Shown: positions 18,225-27,656, counted from the stretch's first letter. The stretch: DNA of 64,000 bases from Microsyncoccus archaeolyticus (GCA_036987155.1 BTXY01000002.1:51556-115555), one strand, 5' to 3'. Notes: a model not told the origin generated them from the letters alone. Numbers and translations: made by a program.

Positions 18225-18752
18225 ATGACAATAACTGTCATGATTCTTGATGATGATACAAGTCTGAGAGACGCCCTAATCAATGATTATGGTTTGTTCT
18301 CCTGGATAAGTAGAAACAGAACACATTCCCTGCTTCACGAAAAATCTGGACCCTGCATGGTTCCAGACATAATAATGAAAAAAGAACACGTTGTACTTTT
18401 ATCTCTAAAAGAATACGGTAGCTCTGGATTTAGCCAAATAGTGTGTGGAGTAAAAGGCCAGCCATTGTCCCCATTTTTAATAAAAAGAGGAAAAGCATAT
18501 TTTAAGAGCTCAAAACAATTAATAACCATAAATTATTATTTGAATCCAGAAAAAGAAGAGGAAATCCAAATCACAAGGCATATTGTAAAAAGAAAAGAAA
18601 ACACAGTTTTTATAGAATCTCAGGTTCTTTATACTGGGGACACTATTCCACCATATAGCTTAAGACATTTTGATGTTCCTGCTCAAAAAGCCGTAAAAAG
18701 AGGAAAAGCAAATGAAGTAATTAATGAACCACTATATCTTGCCAATCAATGA
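18225..18752 (+). CDS. Hypothetical protein, paralogue of the preceding gene
   Basis: This 175-aa protein is a diverged paralogue of the 17588-18136 product: GFSQIVCGVKGQPLSPFLI corresponds to YYAQIICAPDGKRINPTFI. The leader between TTGACA (~18149) and the start contains an ACCGG/CGGT-type hairpin (18186-18202). ATG 18225 is preferred over the GTG at 18216; ATG 18240 is also possible. No catalytic motif, signal peptide or membrane helix is seen. Confidence 0.7.
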   Translation: MTITVMILDDDTSLRDALINDYGLFSWISRNRTHSLLHEKSGPCMVPDIIMKKEHVVLLSLKEYGSSGFSQIVCGVKGQPLSPFLIKRGKAYFKSSKQLITINYYLNPEKEEEIQITRHIVKRKENTVFIESQVLYTGDTIPPYSLRHFDVPAQKAVKRGKANEVINEPLYLANQ

Positions 18753-18774
18753 GAACTAAGGTTCTCTTTTTTTT
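18751..18774 (+). terminator. Intrinsic terminator after 18225-18752 gene
   Basis: GAGAAC-TAAG-GTTCTC followed by eight T. The T-run leads directly into the TTGACA of the rpmF promoter. Confidence 0.88.
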
Positions 18775-18828
18775 GACAAAATAAGTAAAAAATGTATAAT
18801 TAAACCATTAATGAATAAATAAACTTAT

Positions 18829-19101
18829 ATGGCAGTTCCAAAAAGACGTTTATCTGTATCAAAAAAGAACAGGAGAAGGGGAAACATATTTCTTAAGACT
18901 CCAAAATTAATAAAATGCTCAAAATGCGGAAAACCAGTATTGCCTCACACTGTTTGTGGTTATTGTGGTTTTTATAAGGGAAAAGAATACATTAATGTAA
19001 TAGCCAAATTAGAGAAAAAAGAGCAAAAGAAAAGAAAAAAAGAAATTGAATCCCAAGAAAAAGAAAAAGAACTAAAACCAGAAGAACTTTCAAAAAAATA
19101 G
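18829..19101 (+). CDS. rpmF: Ribosomal protein bL32 with charged C-terminal extension
   Basis: The N-terminal 56 residues are standard bL32: MAVPKRRLSVSKKNRRR followed by a zinc ribbon with CSKCGKP and CGYCGF. A Lys/Glu-rich tail of about 30 residues extends the protein to 90 aa. Its promoter is TTGACA (~18772) and TATAAT (~18795). It heads a tight rpmF-nusB-rnc operon, with nusB starting 4 bases after its stop. Confidence 0.95.
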   Translation: MAVPKRRLSVSKKNRRRGNIFLKTPKLIKCSKCGKPVLPHTVCGYCGFYKGKEYINVIAKLEKKEQKKRKKEIESQEKEKELKPEELSKK

Positions 19102-19105
19102 TCTT

Positions 19106-19543
19106 ATGGCCTCAAGGCACTTATCTAGATCAATAGCAATGCAAAGCCTATACGAATGGGATTTTAATGAATTTTCTAAAGATATTAAGGAAATCACAGA
19201 AAAAAACATTCAAGAATTCGGCTCTGGGTTAGAAGAGTTTGATTTAATTTGGGAAATTGTTTTGGGCGTTCAAGAAAAAAAAGAGTTTATTGATAGCATA
19301 ATAGTTAAAACCGCTCCTGAATGGCCTCTTCCTCAAATAAACATTCTAGACAGAAACATATTGAGAATAGGAATTTTTGAATTAATTTTTGGAAACAAAG
19401 AAAGCGTTCCTCCAAAAGTAGCTATTAATGAATCAATCGAATTAGCTAAAAATTTTGGAGGAGAAAGTTCAAGAAAATTCGTTAACGGAGTATTAGGAAC
19501 AGTTTACAGAGAATTATCAAACGAAGAAGAAAACAATGAGTGA
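19106..19543 (+). CDS. nusB: Transcription antitermination factor NusB
   Basis: This 145-aa all-helical protein joins NusE on boxA RNA to antiterminate rRNA transcription. RSIAMQSLYEWDF at the start and NILDRNILRIGIFEL and VAINESIELAKNFGGESSRKFVNGVLG in the second half are diagnostic. It overlaps rnc by 8 bases. Confidence 0.94.
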   Translation: MASRHLSRSIAMQSLYEWDFNEFSKDIKEITEKNIQEFGSGLEEFDLIWEIVLGVQEKKEFIDSIIVKTAPEWPLPQINILDRNILRIGIFELIFGNKESVPPKVAINESIELAKNFGGESSRKFVNGVLGTVYRELSNEEENNE

Positions 19544-20237
19544 TTTTTCAGAATTAGAAAAAAAACTAAACATATCTTTTAAAAACAAGGATTTATTAAC
19601 CCAAGCATTTTGCCATAGATCATATTTAAATGAAAATCCTCAGTTTAAATTATCTCACAATGAAAGATTAGAATTTCTAGGAGACGCTGTTTTAGAGTTA
19701 ATCACAACCGAATATATATATAATAATTATCCAGACAAACCAGAAGGGGAGATGACTAGCTGGAGAGCATCACTTGTTAATGCTAATACATTATATGAAG
19801 TAGCACTAGAAATTAAGTTCAATGAATATGTATTGTTGTCCCAAGGAGAAGAAAAAGAAAACGGAAGAAACAAAAAATATATATTAGCCGATGCTTTTGA
19901 GTCATTTATTGGAGCACTATATTTAGATCAAGGATATAGTGCTTGTAAAAATTTTATTGAAAAAACCTTAATCAAACCGAAACTAGAAGAAATAATTTCT
20001 AAAAAACTATACAAAGACCCGAAATCATTGTTCCAGGAAAAAGCCCAGGAAATTGAATTTGTTACACCAACCTACCAATCTTTAAAAGAAACAGGACCAG
20101 ATCACATGAAAACCTTTGTTGTTGGTGTTTTTCTTAAAGACAAACTTATTGCTGAAGGAGAAGGATCATCGAAGCATGAAGCTGAAATCAATGCAGCAGC
20201 CAGGGCTTTAAAAATTAAAAACTGGGAAGGGTCTTGA
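19536..20237 (+). CDS. rnc: Ribonuclease III
   Basis: This 233-aa protein cleaves double-stranded RNA, for example in rRNA precursors. The endonuclease domain holds the signature NERLEFLGDAVLEL and a second catalytic cluster (DAFESFIGALYLDQG). A double-stranded-RNA-binding domain occupies about residues 158-230 (DPKSLFQEKAQE...EGSSKHEAEINAAARALK). It is complete and is the last gene of the rpmF-nusB-rnc operon. Confidence 0.96.
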   Translation: MSDFSELEKKLNISFKNKDLLTQAFCHRSYLNENPQFKLSHNERLEFLGDAVLELITTEYIYNNYPDKPEGEMTSWRASLVNANTLYEVALEIKFNEYVLLSQGEEKENGRNKKYILADAFESFIGALYLDQGYSACKNFIEKTLIKPKLEEIISKKLYKDPKSLFQEKAQEIEFVTPTYQSLKETGPDHMKTFVVGVFLKDKLIAEGEGSSKHEAEINAAARALKIKNWEGS

Positions 20238-20293
20238 AATTAATTAGAATTTAGTATAATATACCGTTATTAAAAGAATATATATTAAACATT

Positions 20294-20746
20294 ATGTTAA
20301 TGATAAGATTATTCAGAACAGGAAAGAAAAAACAACCTTCTTACAAGATAGTTGTTACTGACAAAAGAAATGCTCCTGCAAGGGGTGTATTTGTTGAGGA
20401 AATAGGATTCTATAATCCAATGACCAAAGAAGTTAATATTAAAAAAGAAAGGGCAACTTATTGGTTGAGTGTTGGAGCTCAAGCTTCTGACACGGTTCAC
20501 AATCTTTTAATTACTAATAAGGTAATTGAAGGAGAAAAAAGAAAAGTTGTATTAAAAAGAAAAGAAGAGCCAGCAAAAGAAGAACCTAAAGCAGCGACAC
20601 CATCAGCAGAAGCAAAACCAGAAGAAATGCCAGTAGTAGAAACAGTAGTAGAGGAAGTAAAAACAGAGGAAGCCCCAGCAGAAGAAATAAAAACTGAAGA
20701 AACACCTGAAACAGAAGCAAAACCAGAAGAAGCTCCGGCAGAATAA
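20294..20746 (+). CDS. rpsP: Ribosomal protein bS16 with low-complexity C-terminal tail
   Basis: Residues 1-80 are bS16 (MIRLFRTGKKKQPSYKIVV, GFYNPM, YWLSVGAQASDTV). The remaining ~70 residues are an acidic Glu/Ala/Pro/Thr repeat tail, possibly disordered. ATG 20294 and ATG 20300 are both possible. A TATAAT box near 20257 lies upstream. It precedes the KH protein, as is usual for the rpsP-KH-trmD cluster. Confidence 0.95.
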   Translation: MLMIRLFRTGKKKQPSYKIVVTDKRNAPARGVFVEEIGFYNPMTKEVNIKKERATYWLSVGAQASDTVHNLLITNKVIEGEKRKVVLKRKEEPAKEEPKAATPSAEAKPEEMPVVETVVEEVKTEEAPAEEIKTEETPETEAKPEEAPAE

Positions 20747-20794
20747 TATTGACAATCGAATATTTATAGTGAATAATTGAATAAGCGGGGTAGA

Positions 20795-21187
20795 ATGAGT
20801 CGAGCTACCCAAAAAATGGAAATCATAAAAAGTTTAAAATCGGACTATATGGCAGAAGCAGCAAGAGACGTAGATTTTCTTGAATTCATTGTAAAAGCTT
20901 TAGTTGATCATCCAGAAGATGTTAAGGTAAATAGGCAGGTTGATGAAATGGGGGTATTACTTTCAGTGAAAGTAAACCCAGAAGACATGGGCCAGCTTAT
21001 TGGAAAACAAGGTTCTACAGCCAAGGCGATTAGAAATCTAATCAGAATCATTGGTCTTAAGAACCACGCTCGCGTTAATCTAAAGATTGAAGAACCAGAA
21101 GGTGGTTCTCCAAGAAAAAGGGTTGAAAGCGAAGCAAAACCTTCTGAAAAAACAACAACCGAGGACTTTGAAGATTTTAAAATCTAG
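20795..21187 (+). CDS. KH-domain RNA-binding protein (KhpA/YlqC family)
   Basis: The KH core is unmistakable: DVDFLEFIVKALVDHPEDVKV, VDEMGVLLSVKV, the GKQGSTAKAIRNLIRIIG loop, and ARVNLKIEEPEGG. It binds RNA, in other bacteria together with KhpB. I chose ATG 20795, just after a GGGGT, with TTGACA upstream (~20749). An in-frame ATG at 20849 is nearer the usual N-terminus, so the start is uncertain. Confidence 0.9.
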   Translation: MSRATQKMEIIKSLKSDYMAEAARDVDFLEFIVKALVDHPEDVKVNRQVDEMGVLLSVKVNPEDMGQLIGKQGSTAKAIRNLIRIIGLKNHARVNLKIEEPEGGSPRKRVESEAKPSEKTTTEDFEDFKI

Positions 21188-21271
21188 TTCTCGTTTAAAT
21201 TAAACAAGGACTGCAGAAATATCTGCGGTTTTTGTTTTGACACAATTAATATTATAAGGTATATAATAGCC

Positions 21272-21451
21272 ATGTCATTTTACATTGCTTCGATATTTCT
21301 TCTTCATGGACTATTCCTTGGGCTTATTGTTTGCGGATCAATCCATGCTTTGTTCTTCTTTCTGACAAAAGAAAAGAACGGATTTATCGCTGAACTAGTA
21401 TTGATTATTACGGGTTTAATTGGAATTGCTTTGCTACCGACCTGTTATTAA
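21272..21451 (+). CDS. Small two-helix membrane protein (59 aa)
   Basis: A 59-aa protein has two hydrophobic helices (about residues 5-30 and 38-56) separated by a charged TKEKNG loop. TTGACA (~21238) and TATATA (~21260) are spaced 17 bp apart and lie just upstream, so translation is nearly leaderless. A terminator follows immediately. The promoter-gene-terminator layout supports it being real; function is unknown. Confidence 0.65.
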   Translation: MSFYIASIFLLHGLFLGLIVCGSIHALFFFLTKEKNGFIAELVLIITGLIGIALLPTCY

Positions 21452-21478
21452 CCAAGATATTCTTGGTTTTTCTTTTTA
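21449..21478 (+). terminator. Intrinsic terminator before trmD
   Basis: AACCAAG and CTTGGTT form a stem followed by TTTCTTTTT. Confidence 0.8.
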
Positions 21479-21497
21479 TTTATGCTAAATTCAAAAT

Positions 21498-22145
21498 ATG
21501 CAATTCGATATTGTTACCATATTCCCACATATTTTTGATTCGTATTTTAAAGAATCATTAATAAAAAAAGCAATAGATAAAAAGCTTTTAAAAATTAATG
21601 TACACAATTTAAGAGATTTTAGTAATGATAAAAGAAAAAGAGTAGATGACAGGCCTTATGGCGGAGGACTAGGAATGGTTTTAATGATTGAGCCAATATT
21701 TAAAGCATTGAAAAAAATAAAGAAAAAGAAGAAATCAAGAATTATTCTTTTTACTCCAAGAGGAAAAATATTTAATCAGAAAAAAGCTTCTCAACTAAAA
21801 AAATACGATCAGATTATTCTAATTTGTGGAAGATATGAAGGAGCTGATGAAAGAGTAAAGAAATTAGTTGACGAAGAGTTGTCTATTGGAGAATATGACT
21901 TAATGGGAGGGGAGCTGCCAGCAATGATTGTAATTGAAACAATATCCAGATTGATTCCCAATGTTATAGGAAAAGAGGAGATATTAAAAGAAAGAATAAC
22001 AAAAACAGGAGGATTTACTGAATATCCTCAATACACTAGGCCAGAAATATTCAATAAATGGAAGGTTCCTCAAGTATTATTATCCGGAGATCATAAAAAA
22101 ATAGGGGAGTGGAGGAATAAAAGAAAAAAGGTTATTGAAAAATAA
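21498..22145 (+). CDS. trmD: tRNA (guanine-N1-)-methyltransferase
   Basis: This SPOUT-class enzyme methylates G37 of tRNAs to prevent frameshifting. The knot motifs are present: DDRPYGGGLGMVL, ICGRYEGADERV and GEYDLMGGELPAMIVIE. At 215 aa it lacks about 40 residues of the C-terminal helical domain of E. coli TrmD (ending soon after VPQVLLSGDH). A TATGCT-like -10 lies about 10 bases before the ATG, so the message is probably leaderless. Confidence 0.95.
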   Translation: MQFDIVTIFPHIFDSYFKESLIKKAIDKKLLKINVHNLRDFSNDKRKRVDDRPYGGGLGMVLMIEPIFKALKKIKKKKKSRIILFTPRGKIFNQKKASQLKKYDQIILICGRYEGADERVKKLVDEELSIGEYDLMGGELPAMIVIETISRLIPNVIGKEEILKERITKTGGFTEYPQYTRPEIFNKWKVPQVLLSGDHKKIGEWRNKRKKVIEK

Positions 22146-22174
22146 TGAGAAGTTTGCTAATATACTTTCATATC

Positions 22175-22257
22175 GGGCAAGTACCAAAGTAGTCAAACGG
22201 GCCTGACTGTAAATCAGGTGGCTTCGGCCTTCGGGGGTGCAAGTCCCTCCTTGCCCA
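22175..22257 (+). tRNA. tRNA-Tyr (GTA)
   Basis: Acceptor GGGCAAG pairs with CTTGCCC. The anticodon arm CTGACTGTAAATCAG gives GTA. The long variable arm (GGCTTCGGCC) is typical of bacterial tRNA-Tyr. Discriminator A is followed by CTT, so CCA is not encoded. Confidence 0.95.
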
Positions 22258-22264
22258 CTTGACT

Positions 22265-22336
22265 GCCGATGTAGTTCAGTGGCAGAACATTCCCTTGGTA
22301 AGGGAAAGGTCGGGGGTCCGATTCTCCCCATCGGCT
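22265..22336 (+). tRNA. tRNA-Thr (GGT)
   Basis: Acceptor GCCGATG pairs with CATCGGC. The anticodon arm TTCCC-TTGGTAA-GGGAA gives GGT. The T arm contains GGTCCGATTC. CCA is not encoded. It lies 7 bp after tRNA-Tyr and is probably co-transcribed. Confidence 0.95.
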
Positions 22337-22369
22337 CCGATTGTTTCTTAAGTATTAAATAATAAATAT

Positions 22370-22534
22370 ATGGCATCAACAAAAAAGAAAAAAAGAGTTA
22401 GGCTTGTATGTAAGGATTGCAAGAAATCTGTTTATTTCACTATTAAATCAAAGGGTGTAGAAGACAAGATAGAATTAAGCAAATTCTGTAAATACTGTAA
22501 AAAACATACAATTCACAAAGAGGCTAAGAAATAA
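22370..22534 (+). CDS. rpmG: Ribosomal protein bL33 (zinc-ribbon form)
   Basis: This 54-aa protein (MASTKKKKRVRLVCKDCK...) has two CxxC pairs (CKDC, CKYC), the zinc-binding C+ form of bL33. It sits between tRNA-Thr and tRNA-Trp; the rpmG-trnW arrangement often precedes secE-nusG, but here the restriction-modification island follows instead. Confidence 0.93.
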   Translation: MASTKKKKRVRLVCKDCKKSVYFTIKSKGVEDKIELSKFCKYCKKHTIHKEAKK

Positions 22535-22542
22535 TTAGCCCT

Positions 22543-22614
22543 AGGGGCGTAAGCTCAACGGCAAACTGCTTCTCTCCAAAAGAAGACTTGTGGGTTCGAA
22601 TCCTACCGCCCCTG
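22543..22614 (+). tRNA. tRNA-Trp (CCA)
   Basis: Acceptor AGGGGCG pairs with CGCCCCT, discriminator G as expected for Trp. The anticodon arm CTTCT-CTCCAAA-AGAAG gives CCA. The T arm contains GGGTTCGAATCC. The 3' CCA tail is not encoded. It marks the left edge of the acquired island. Confidence 0.95.
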
Positions 22615-22636
22615 CACGCTACATTTAGTATCGAGA

Positions 22637-22672
22637 GACCCAGATAGTTCTAATACTGGGTCTATTATAAAT
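22637..22672 (+). terminator. Hairpin after tRNA-Trp
   Basis: AGACCCAG and ACTGGGTCT form an 8-bp stem, followed by ATTATAA rather than a clean T-run. The remaining spacer up to the methyltransferase start (22673-22791) shows only AT-rich promoter-like sequence (TATAAT near 22770). Confidence 0.55.
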
Positions 22673-22791
22673 ATCAAGTTCTATTCCTATTACCAAAACC
22701 AAGTAAGGCGGGGCTCTTAAAGACCGGTCACTGGTAGGTGTGTAGTTTTTCTTTATTTGATTTATAGATTATAATGCTATAAAGTATAAAT

Positions 22792-24738
22792 ATGGATTCT
22801 TTAATTTATCAATTACCTAAAATAATAGACGAAGGGAAAAAAGAGGTTGAAAAAACACTGGATAGAATTTCTGGTTTAAGTAAATTATCGTTACAAATAA
22901 ATGAGCTAGTTTTGCCTGCTAAAGATATTAATAATCTTTGGAGCGGAAGAGTTCCTCAACAAAAAGAATCTGATTGGATGAACCGTTTGATATATGGAGA
23001 TAATTTGTTAACTATACAAGCACTTTTAGCTGGAGATAAGGAAAGTGGATTACCATCGATGAGGGGTAAAATTGATTTAATATATATAGATCCTCCATTT
23101 GATAGTAAGACAGATTATAGAACAAAAGTTAAGTTGCCTGGAGTGGACTTAGAGCAAAAGCCAACTATTATGGAGCAATTTGCTTATTCTGATACCTGGC
23201 AACACGGTACAGCTTCTTATTTAAAAATGTTGTATCCTAGATTAGTATTAATGAAAGAATTATTATCAGAAAAAGGCTCGATTTATGTACATATTGATTG
23301 GCATATTGGGCATTATGTTAAATTATTATTAGATGATGTTTTTGGGAAAAATAATTTTATTAATGAAATTATTTGGTGCAGAACATCTTCTTCGGCAAAA
23401 AAGGCTAACAGCGAAGATGATAAAGTCAAAACATTTATTAGGGCTCATGATACTTTATTATTTTATTCTAAAAATATAAATATTTTTTCTGGTATTAATA
23501 AAAACAAATATACATCAATTCAATATTCAGATAGGGTGTTAAATTCTTTGGACGTTGATGAGAACGGAGAAGCTATTTATAAAAGAGGAAAAGGAACTAT
23601 TGGTGGTAGAGAAATATCAGAAAATGTCAAAGTTAATATAGAAGAAGGAATGGTAGCAAGAAGCTGGTGGGTAGATATTCCTATTTTAAGACATAATAGT
23701 AAGGACAATGTTGGTTATGATACTCAGAAGCCGGAAAAATTATTAGAAAGAATTATTGCTTCTGCCACAAAAGAAGGAGACATTGTTGCTGATTTTTTTG
23801 CTGGTTCAGGAACTACTGGTGCAGTAGCCGAAAGACTTGGCAGGAAATGGATAATGTCTGATTTAGGCAAGCCGGCTAGTTTAATAATGAGAAAAAGATT
23901 GATTGATCAAAACGCTAATCCATTTTTATATCAATCAATAGGAGACTATCAAAAAGAAGCATTTGCATCTTCTGGTTTATATCGTAGAATAGGAGATCTT
24001 TCTAGCGTTATTCTTCAACTTTATGGAGCAATTCCTTTTACTGATGAACAGAATCCTAATAGAAATCTAGGATATATTAAAGATGGTAAAACTTTAGTAA
24101 TGGTTGATTCTCCAAATAAATTAACAGGATTAGCTACACTTAAAAAGGCGATAGAATACAGAAATTCTTTTATGGGTGGGTGGAATAAGGTCATAGTTCT
24201 TGGTTGGAATTTTACTTATGATATTACAGAAGCTATACAATCTTTAAACGACAATAAACTAGAAGTTTTAGTTATTCCTCCTGATTTGCTCGATCAACTT
24301 AAAACCAAGTCTAATTATAAAGATTTGGTAGATAGTAAAAAAATTAGGTTTTCTTCATTGCAATATTTAACCATTAAGCCAGTAATAGTGGAACCTTTTT
24401 CTGAAAGCGAAGAAAAGATTCATATAGAGTTAAGTGATTATGTTTTATTATCTCCTGATAACATTCCCCTTGATGAAAAAGATAAAGACAAACTTAAAGA
24501 AATAATATCTAAAGATCCATTATCATTAATTGAGTATTGGAGTGTTGATCCTGATTATGATGGAGAGACCTTTCGAAGTAAGTGGCAGGATTATAGAGAA
24601 AATATAGAGAATGATAGTGATCCATATCATGTTATTTCAAAAGCATCTTTAATAGTTGAAAAGAAGAAAGATAGAAAAATTTGTGTTAAAGCAGTTGATG
24701 TTTTTGGTTTTGAAAGTATCGTAATAGAAAAGATATAA
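22792..24738 (+). CDS. mod: Type III restriction-modification system DNA methyltransferase (Mod)
   Basis: This 648-aa N6-adenine methyltransferase recognises the target and protects host DNA. It shows the beta-class order: DLIYIDPPFDSKTDY (catalytic DPPF) first, then VADFFAGSGTTGAVAERLG (AdoMet-binding motif I) near residue 325. The region between and the C-terminus likely read the sequence. The partner res gene begins 2 bases after its stop. Codon choice is AT-rich like the neighbours. Confidence 0.94.
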   Translation: MDSLIYQLPKIIDEGKKEVEKTLDRISGLSKLSLQINELVLPAKDINNLWSGRVPQQKESDWMNRLIYGDNLLTIQALLAGDKESGLPSMRGKIDLIYIDPPFDSKTDYRTKVKLPGVDLEQKPTIMEQFAYSDTWQHGTASYLKMLYPRLVLMKELLSEKGSIYVHIDWHIGHYVKLLLDDVFGKNNFINEIIWCRTSSSAKKANSEDDKVKTFIRAHDTLLFYSKNINIFSGINKNKYTSIQYSDRVLNSLDVDENGEAIYKRGKGTIGGREISENVKVNIEEGMVARSWWVDIPILRHNSKDNVGYDTQKPEKLLERIIASATKEGDIVADFFAGSGTTGAVAERLGRKWIMSDLGKPASLIMRKRLIDQNANPFLYQSIGDYQKEAFASSGLYRRIGDLSSVILQLYGAIPFTDEQNPNRNLGYIKDGKTLVMVDSPNKLTGLATLKKAIEYRNSFMGGWNKVIVLGWNFTYDITEAIQSLNDNKLEVLVIPPDLLDQLKTKSNYKDLVDSKKIRFSSLQYLTIKPVIVEPFSESEEKIHIELSDYVLLSPDNIPLDEKDKDKLKEIISKDPLSLIEYWSVDPDYDGETFRSKWQDYRENIENDSDPYHVISKASLIVEKKKDRKICVKAVDVFGFESIVIEKI

Positions 24739-24740
24739 AT

Positions 24741-27656
24741 ATGCCTTCTCCAATAAGTATAGGAACAAGAGATATTCCACTAAAAGTTGCAAAAGAATTA
24801 ACTAATAAGGTTAATAATTCTTGGGATAGTGGAGAAATGCTCTCAAGAGTTTCTTCGATTACCCAAGACTTGTTAAAGTTTTGGTTTAAAGAACCACACA
24901 CAGAAATCAGGCCATTTAATTTTAATTTAGGCCAGAAACAGGCTATTTTAAACACTATATATCTTCATGAAATTTTAGGCATTAAAACCGTAAAAGAAAT
25001 ATATGAAAATATTGACCCAGATTTGTTGCCAGAAATAGATATGGGTGAGCTTAAAAAAGAAAAATATGAAATTCCAAAGTATGCAATTAAGATGGCTACG
25101 GGGACCGGGAAGACATGGGTAATGCACGCTTTAATTATTTGGCAATATCTTAATGCTAAATATGAACTAGAAGTAAGTGGAAAATTTACAAATAATTTTT
25201 TATTAGTAGCTCCGGGAATTATTGTTTATGATCGTTTGTTGGATGCATATTTAGGAAAAGAAGATTCTAATCAAGAAAGACATTTTGAAGAATCAGATTT
25301 TTATAAATTTAGAGAGTTATTTATTCCGCCCCAGTACAGAGATGATGTTTTTGGTTTTGTTCAAAATAGTGTTGCCAGAAAGCATGAAATCGGAACTAAA
25401 ATAACTGGAGACGGATTGATAGCCATAGCTAATTGGCATTTATTTTTAGAAAAAGAAAATGAAGATAATGGCAGTTCTCCGCTAGATAGACCCGATTTAA
25501 TAGTTAATGAATTATTATCAGTAAGACCAGGAATTTCTGGTGGCAATAGCTTAGATTCTTTAGATGCTAATTATTTTGGAGGAAAAGAAATAGATTTTTT
25601 AACGAATTTATCAGATCTAATGGTTATTAATGACGAAGCTCATCATATTCATGAAAACAAAATTTATGGAGAAGTTAAAGAAGTTGAATGGCAAAAAAGT
25701 TTAAATAAAATATTAAAAAATAAAGGAAGGAAATTTATTCAAATTGATTTTTCAGCAACCCCTTATGATGTTACTGGAAGCGGACAAAAAAGAGTTAAGC
25801 ATTATTTTCCTCACATTATAATAGATTTTGATTTAAAAGAAGCTATTAAAAAGGGGCTAGTAAAAATTATAGCTATTGATAAAAGAAAAGAAATAACAGA
25901 TATATCTTTAGATTATAATGCCATAAGAGAAGGTAATAATGTTATTGGACTATCTGAGGGACAAAAATTAATGATAAGAGCTGGTATAAATAAGCTGAAA
26001 ATTTTAGAGAATAATTTTATTGATTTTACAAAAGACAAGAACGGGACTACAGACAAGCATCCTAAAATGCTTATTATGTGTGAGGACACAAAGGTAACTC
26101 CGTTTGTTACAGAATTTTTAAAAGATGAGGGCTGGTCAGATGAAGATGTTATGAGGGTTGATTCTGATAGGAAGGGAGATATTTCTGAAAATGAATGGTT
26201 GGGGATAAAGCAAAAACTTTTTAATATAGATAAACACGAAAAACCAAAAATAATAGTTTCTGTTTTAATGTTGAGGGAGGGTTTTGATGTAAGTAATATT
26301 TGCGTTATTGTACCGCTACGTTCAACTTCGGCCCCGATATTGTTAGAGCAAACTATTGGAAGGGGGTTAAGATTAATGTGGCGTGAGCCAGAATTTATTG
26401 AAATTAAAGAAGAAAATTTAAGAAGATTATTAGTAGACAAGAAAGAGCCAGAAAATTATATTGATTTATTAACAATCATTGAACACCCTTCTTTTATTCA
26501 ATTTTATGAAGATTTATTGAAAGAAGGATTAATTAGTGAGATCGAGAGAGATCCTAAAGATAGAGAAGGAGTTCTTGGAGATATTATTAGGGTTGGACTA
26601 AAAAAAGATTATCAAAAATATGATTTATATTGGCCGTCAATAATTAAAGATTCAGAAGAGGAGTTAATTGGTGGCGATATTGATATTAATAAATTAGAAT
26701 CATTTTCTGTTTATCAGATCGAAAATTTACAAAAATTTTTCAAAAAAGAAGGTGAAAATTTTGTTTCCGAAGAATTAACCGTTAAGACAAGATTTGGGGA
26801 ATACGCTGTTGATGCAAACTTATTTAGATCGCAGAGTTATAACGAATACTTAGAAAAAATATTAAGTATTATTATTAATAGAATGGTTAAGGTTGGCAAC
26901 AGAAAGACAAAATCATTTCCAGTAATGCAGATTAATAATTTAGAAATAGTTAAAGCTATTGATAAATATATAAGGATTAAATTATTTGACAAACCATTCG
27001 ATCCTTTTGTTGATAATAACTGGAAAATATTGCTTTTGAAGAACGGAATTGTTACTCAGCACATAATCAAAGAAATAGGAAAATTGATTATGGACATGCA
27101 AAATAGTACAAATGTTAGTGAAGCAATTATTGAAAAGAGATATTTTTCAGAAGTTTCCGAATTAAGAGTAAGAGAGAATTATTCTTTAGAAATAACAAAA
27201 AGTATTTATGAAAAATTGCCATATCCGTCAAATAGAGGAGGATTAGAAAAGGAATTGATGGAATATGCAGACTCAGACTCAAAAGTCGAGTCAATTATGA
27301 AAATTAATGAATATTATCATAATTTTGCTAATATTATTTATATAAGAACAGATGGATTTTTATCTTTCTATTATCCAGATTTTATAATAAAAACGGCAGA
27401 TAATATATATCTTGTTGAAACAAAATCAGATAAAGATTTAAACGACCCAAATGTTAAGCAAAAACAATTAGCAACATTAGATTGGATTAAAAGAATAAAT
27501 GATTTAAAGCCGGAAGATAGAATGGATCGCAAATGGGAATATATTTTACTTGGAGAAACCCATTTTTATGGACTAAAAGAAAACAGTGCCTCCATTGATG
27601 AAATATTACAATTGGCTAAATTAAACGAATCCAAAGTTTTTGGAAAATTAATTTAA
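24741..27656 (+). CDS. res: Type III restriction enzyme helicase-nuclease subunit (Res)
   Basis: This 971-aa superfamily 2 translocase cuts unmodified DNA with Mod. Walker A is MATGTGKTWVMHAL (near residue 118), the DEAD-box motif is VINDEAHHIHENK, motif III is DFSATPYD, and motif VI is QTIGRGLRLMWR. The C-terminal nuclease has the PD-(D/E)xK pattern YYPDFIIKTADNIYLVETK near residues 875-895. All motifs are intact, so the system is probably active. Its last 9 bases overlap the 3' end of the convergent recombinase gene. Confidence 0.94.
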   Translation: MPSPISIGTRDIPLKVAKELTNKVNNSWDSGEMLSRVSSITQDLLKFWFKEPHTEIRPFNFNLGQKQAILNTIYLHEILGIKTVKEIYENIDPDLLPEIDMGELKKEKYEIPKYAIKMATGTGKTWVMHALIIWQYLNAKYELEVSGKFTNNFLLVAPGIIVYDRLLDAYLGKEDSNQERHFEESDFYKFRELFIPPQYRDDVFGFVQNSVARKHEIGTKITGDGLIAIANWHLFLEKENEDNGSSPLDRPDLIVNELLSVRPGISGGNSLDSLDANYFGGKEIDFLTNLSDLMVINDEAHHIHENKIYGEVKEVEWQKSLNKILKNKGRKFIQIDFSATPYDVTGSGQKRVKHYFPHIIIDFDLKEAIKKGLVKIIAIDKRKEITDISLDYNAIREGNNVIGLSEGQKLMIRAGINKLKILENNFIDFTKDKNGTTDKHPKMLIMCEDTKVTPFVTEFLKDEGWSDEDVMRVDSDRKGDISENEWLGIKQKLFNIDKHEKPKIIVSVLMLREGFDVSNICVIVPLRSTSAPILLEQTIGRGLRLMWREPEFIEIKEENLRRLLVDKKEPENYIDLLTIIEHPSFIQFYEDLLKEGLISEIERDPKDREGVLGDIIRVGLKKDYQKYDLYWPSIIKDSEEELIGGDIDINKLESFSVYQIENLQKFFKKEGENFVSEELTVKTRFGEYAVDANLFRSQSYNEYLEKILSIIINRMVKVGNRKTKSFPVMQINNLEIVKAIDKYIRIKLFDKPFDPFVDNNWKILLLKNGIVTQHIIKEIGKLIMDMQNSTNVSEAIIEKRYFSEVSELRVRENYSLEITKSIYEKLPYPSNRGGLEKELMEYADSDSKVESIMKINEYYHNFANIIYIRTDGFLSFYYPDFIIKTADNIYLVETKSDKDLNDPNVKQKQLATLDWIKRINDLKPEDRMDRKWEYILLGETHFYGLKENSASIDEILQLAKLNESKVFGKLI

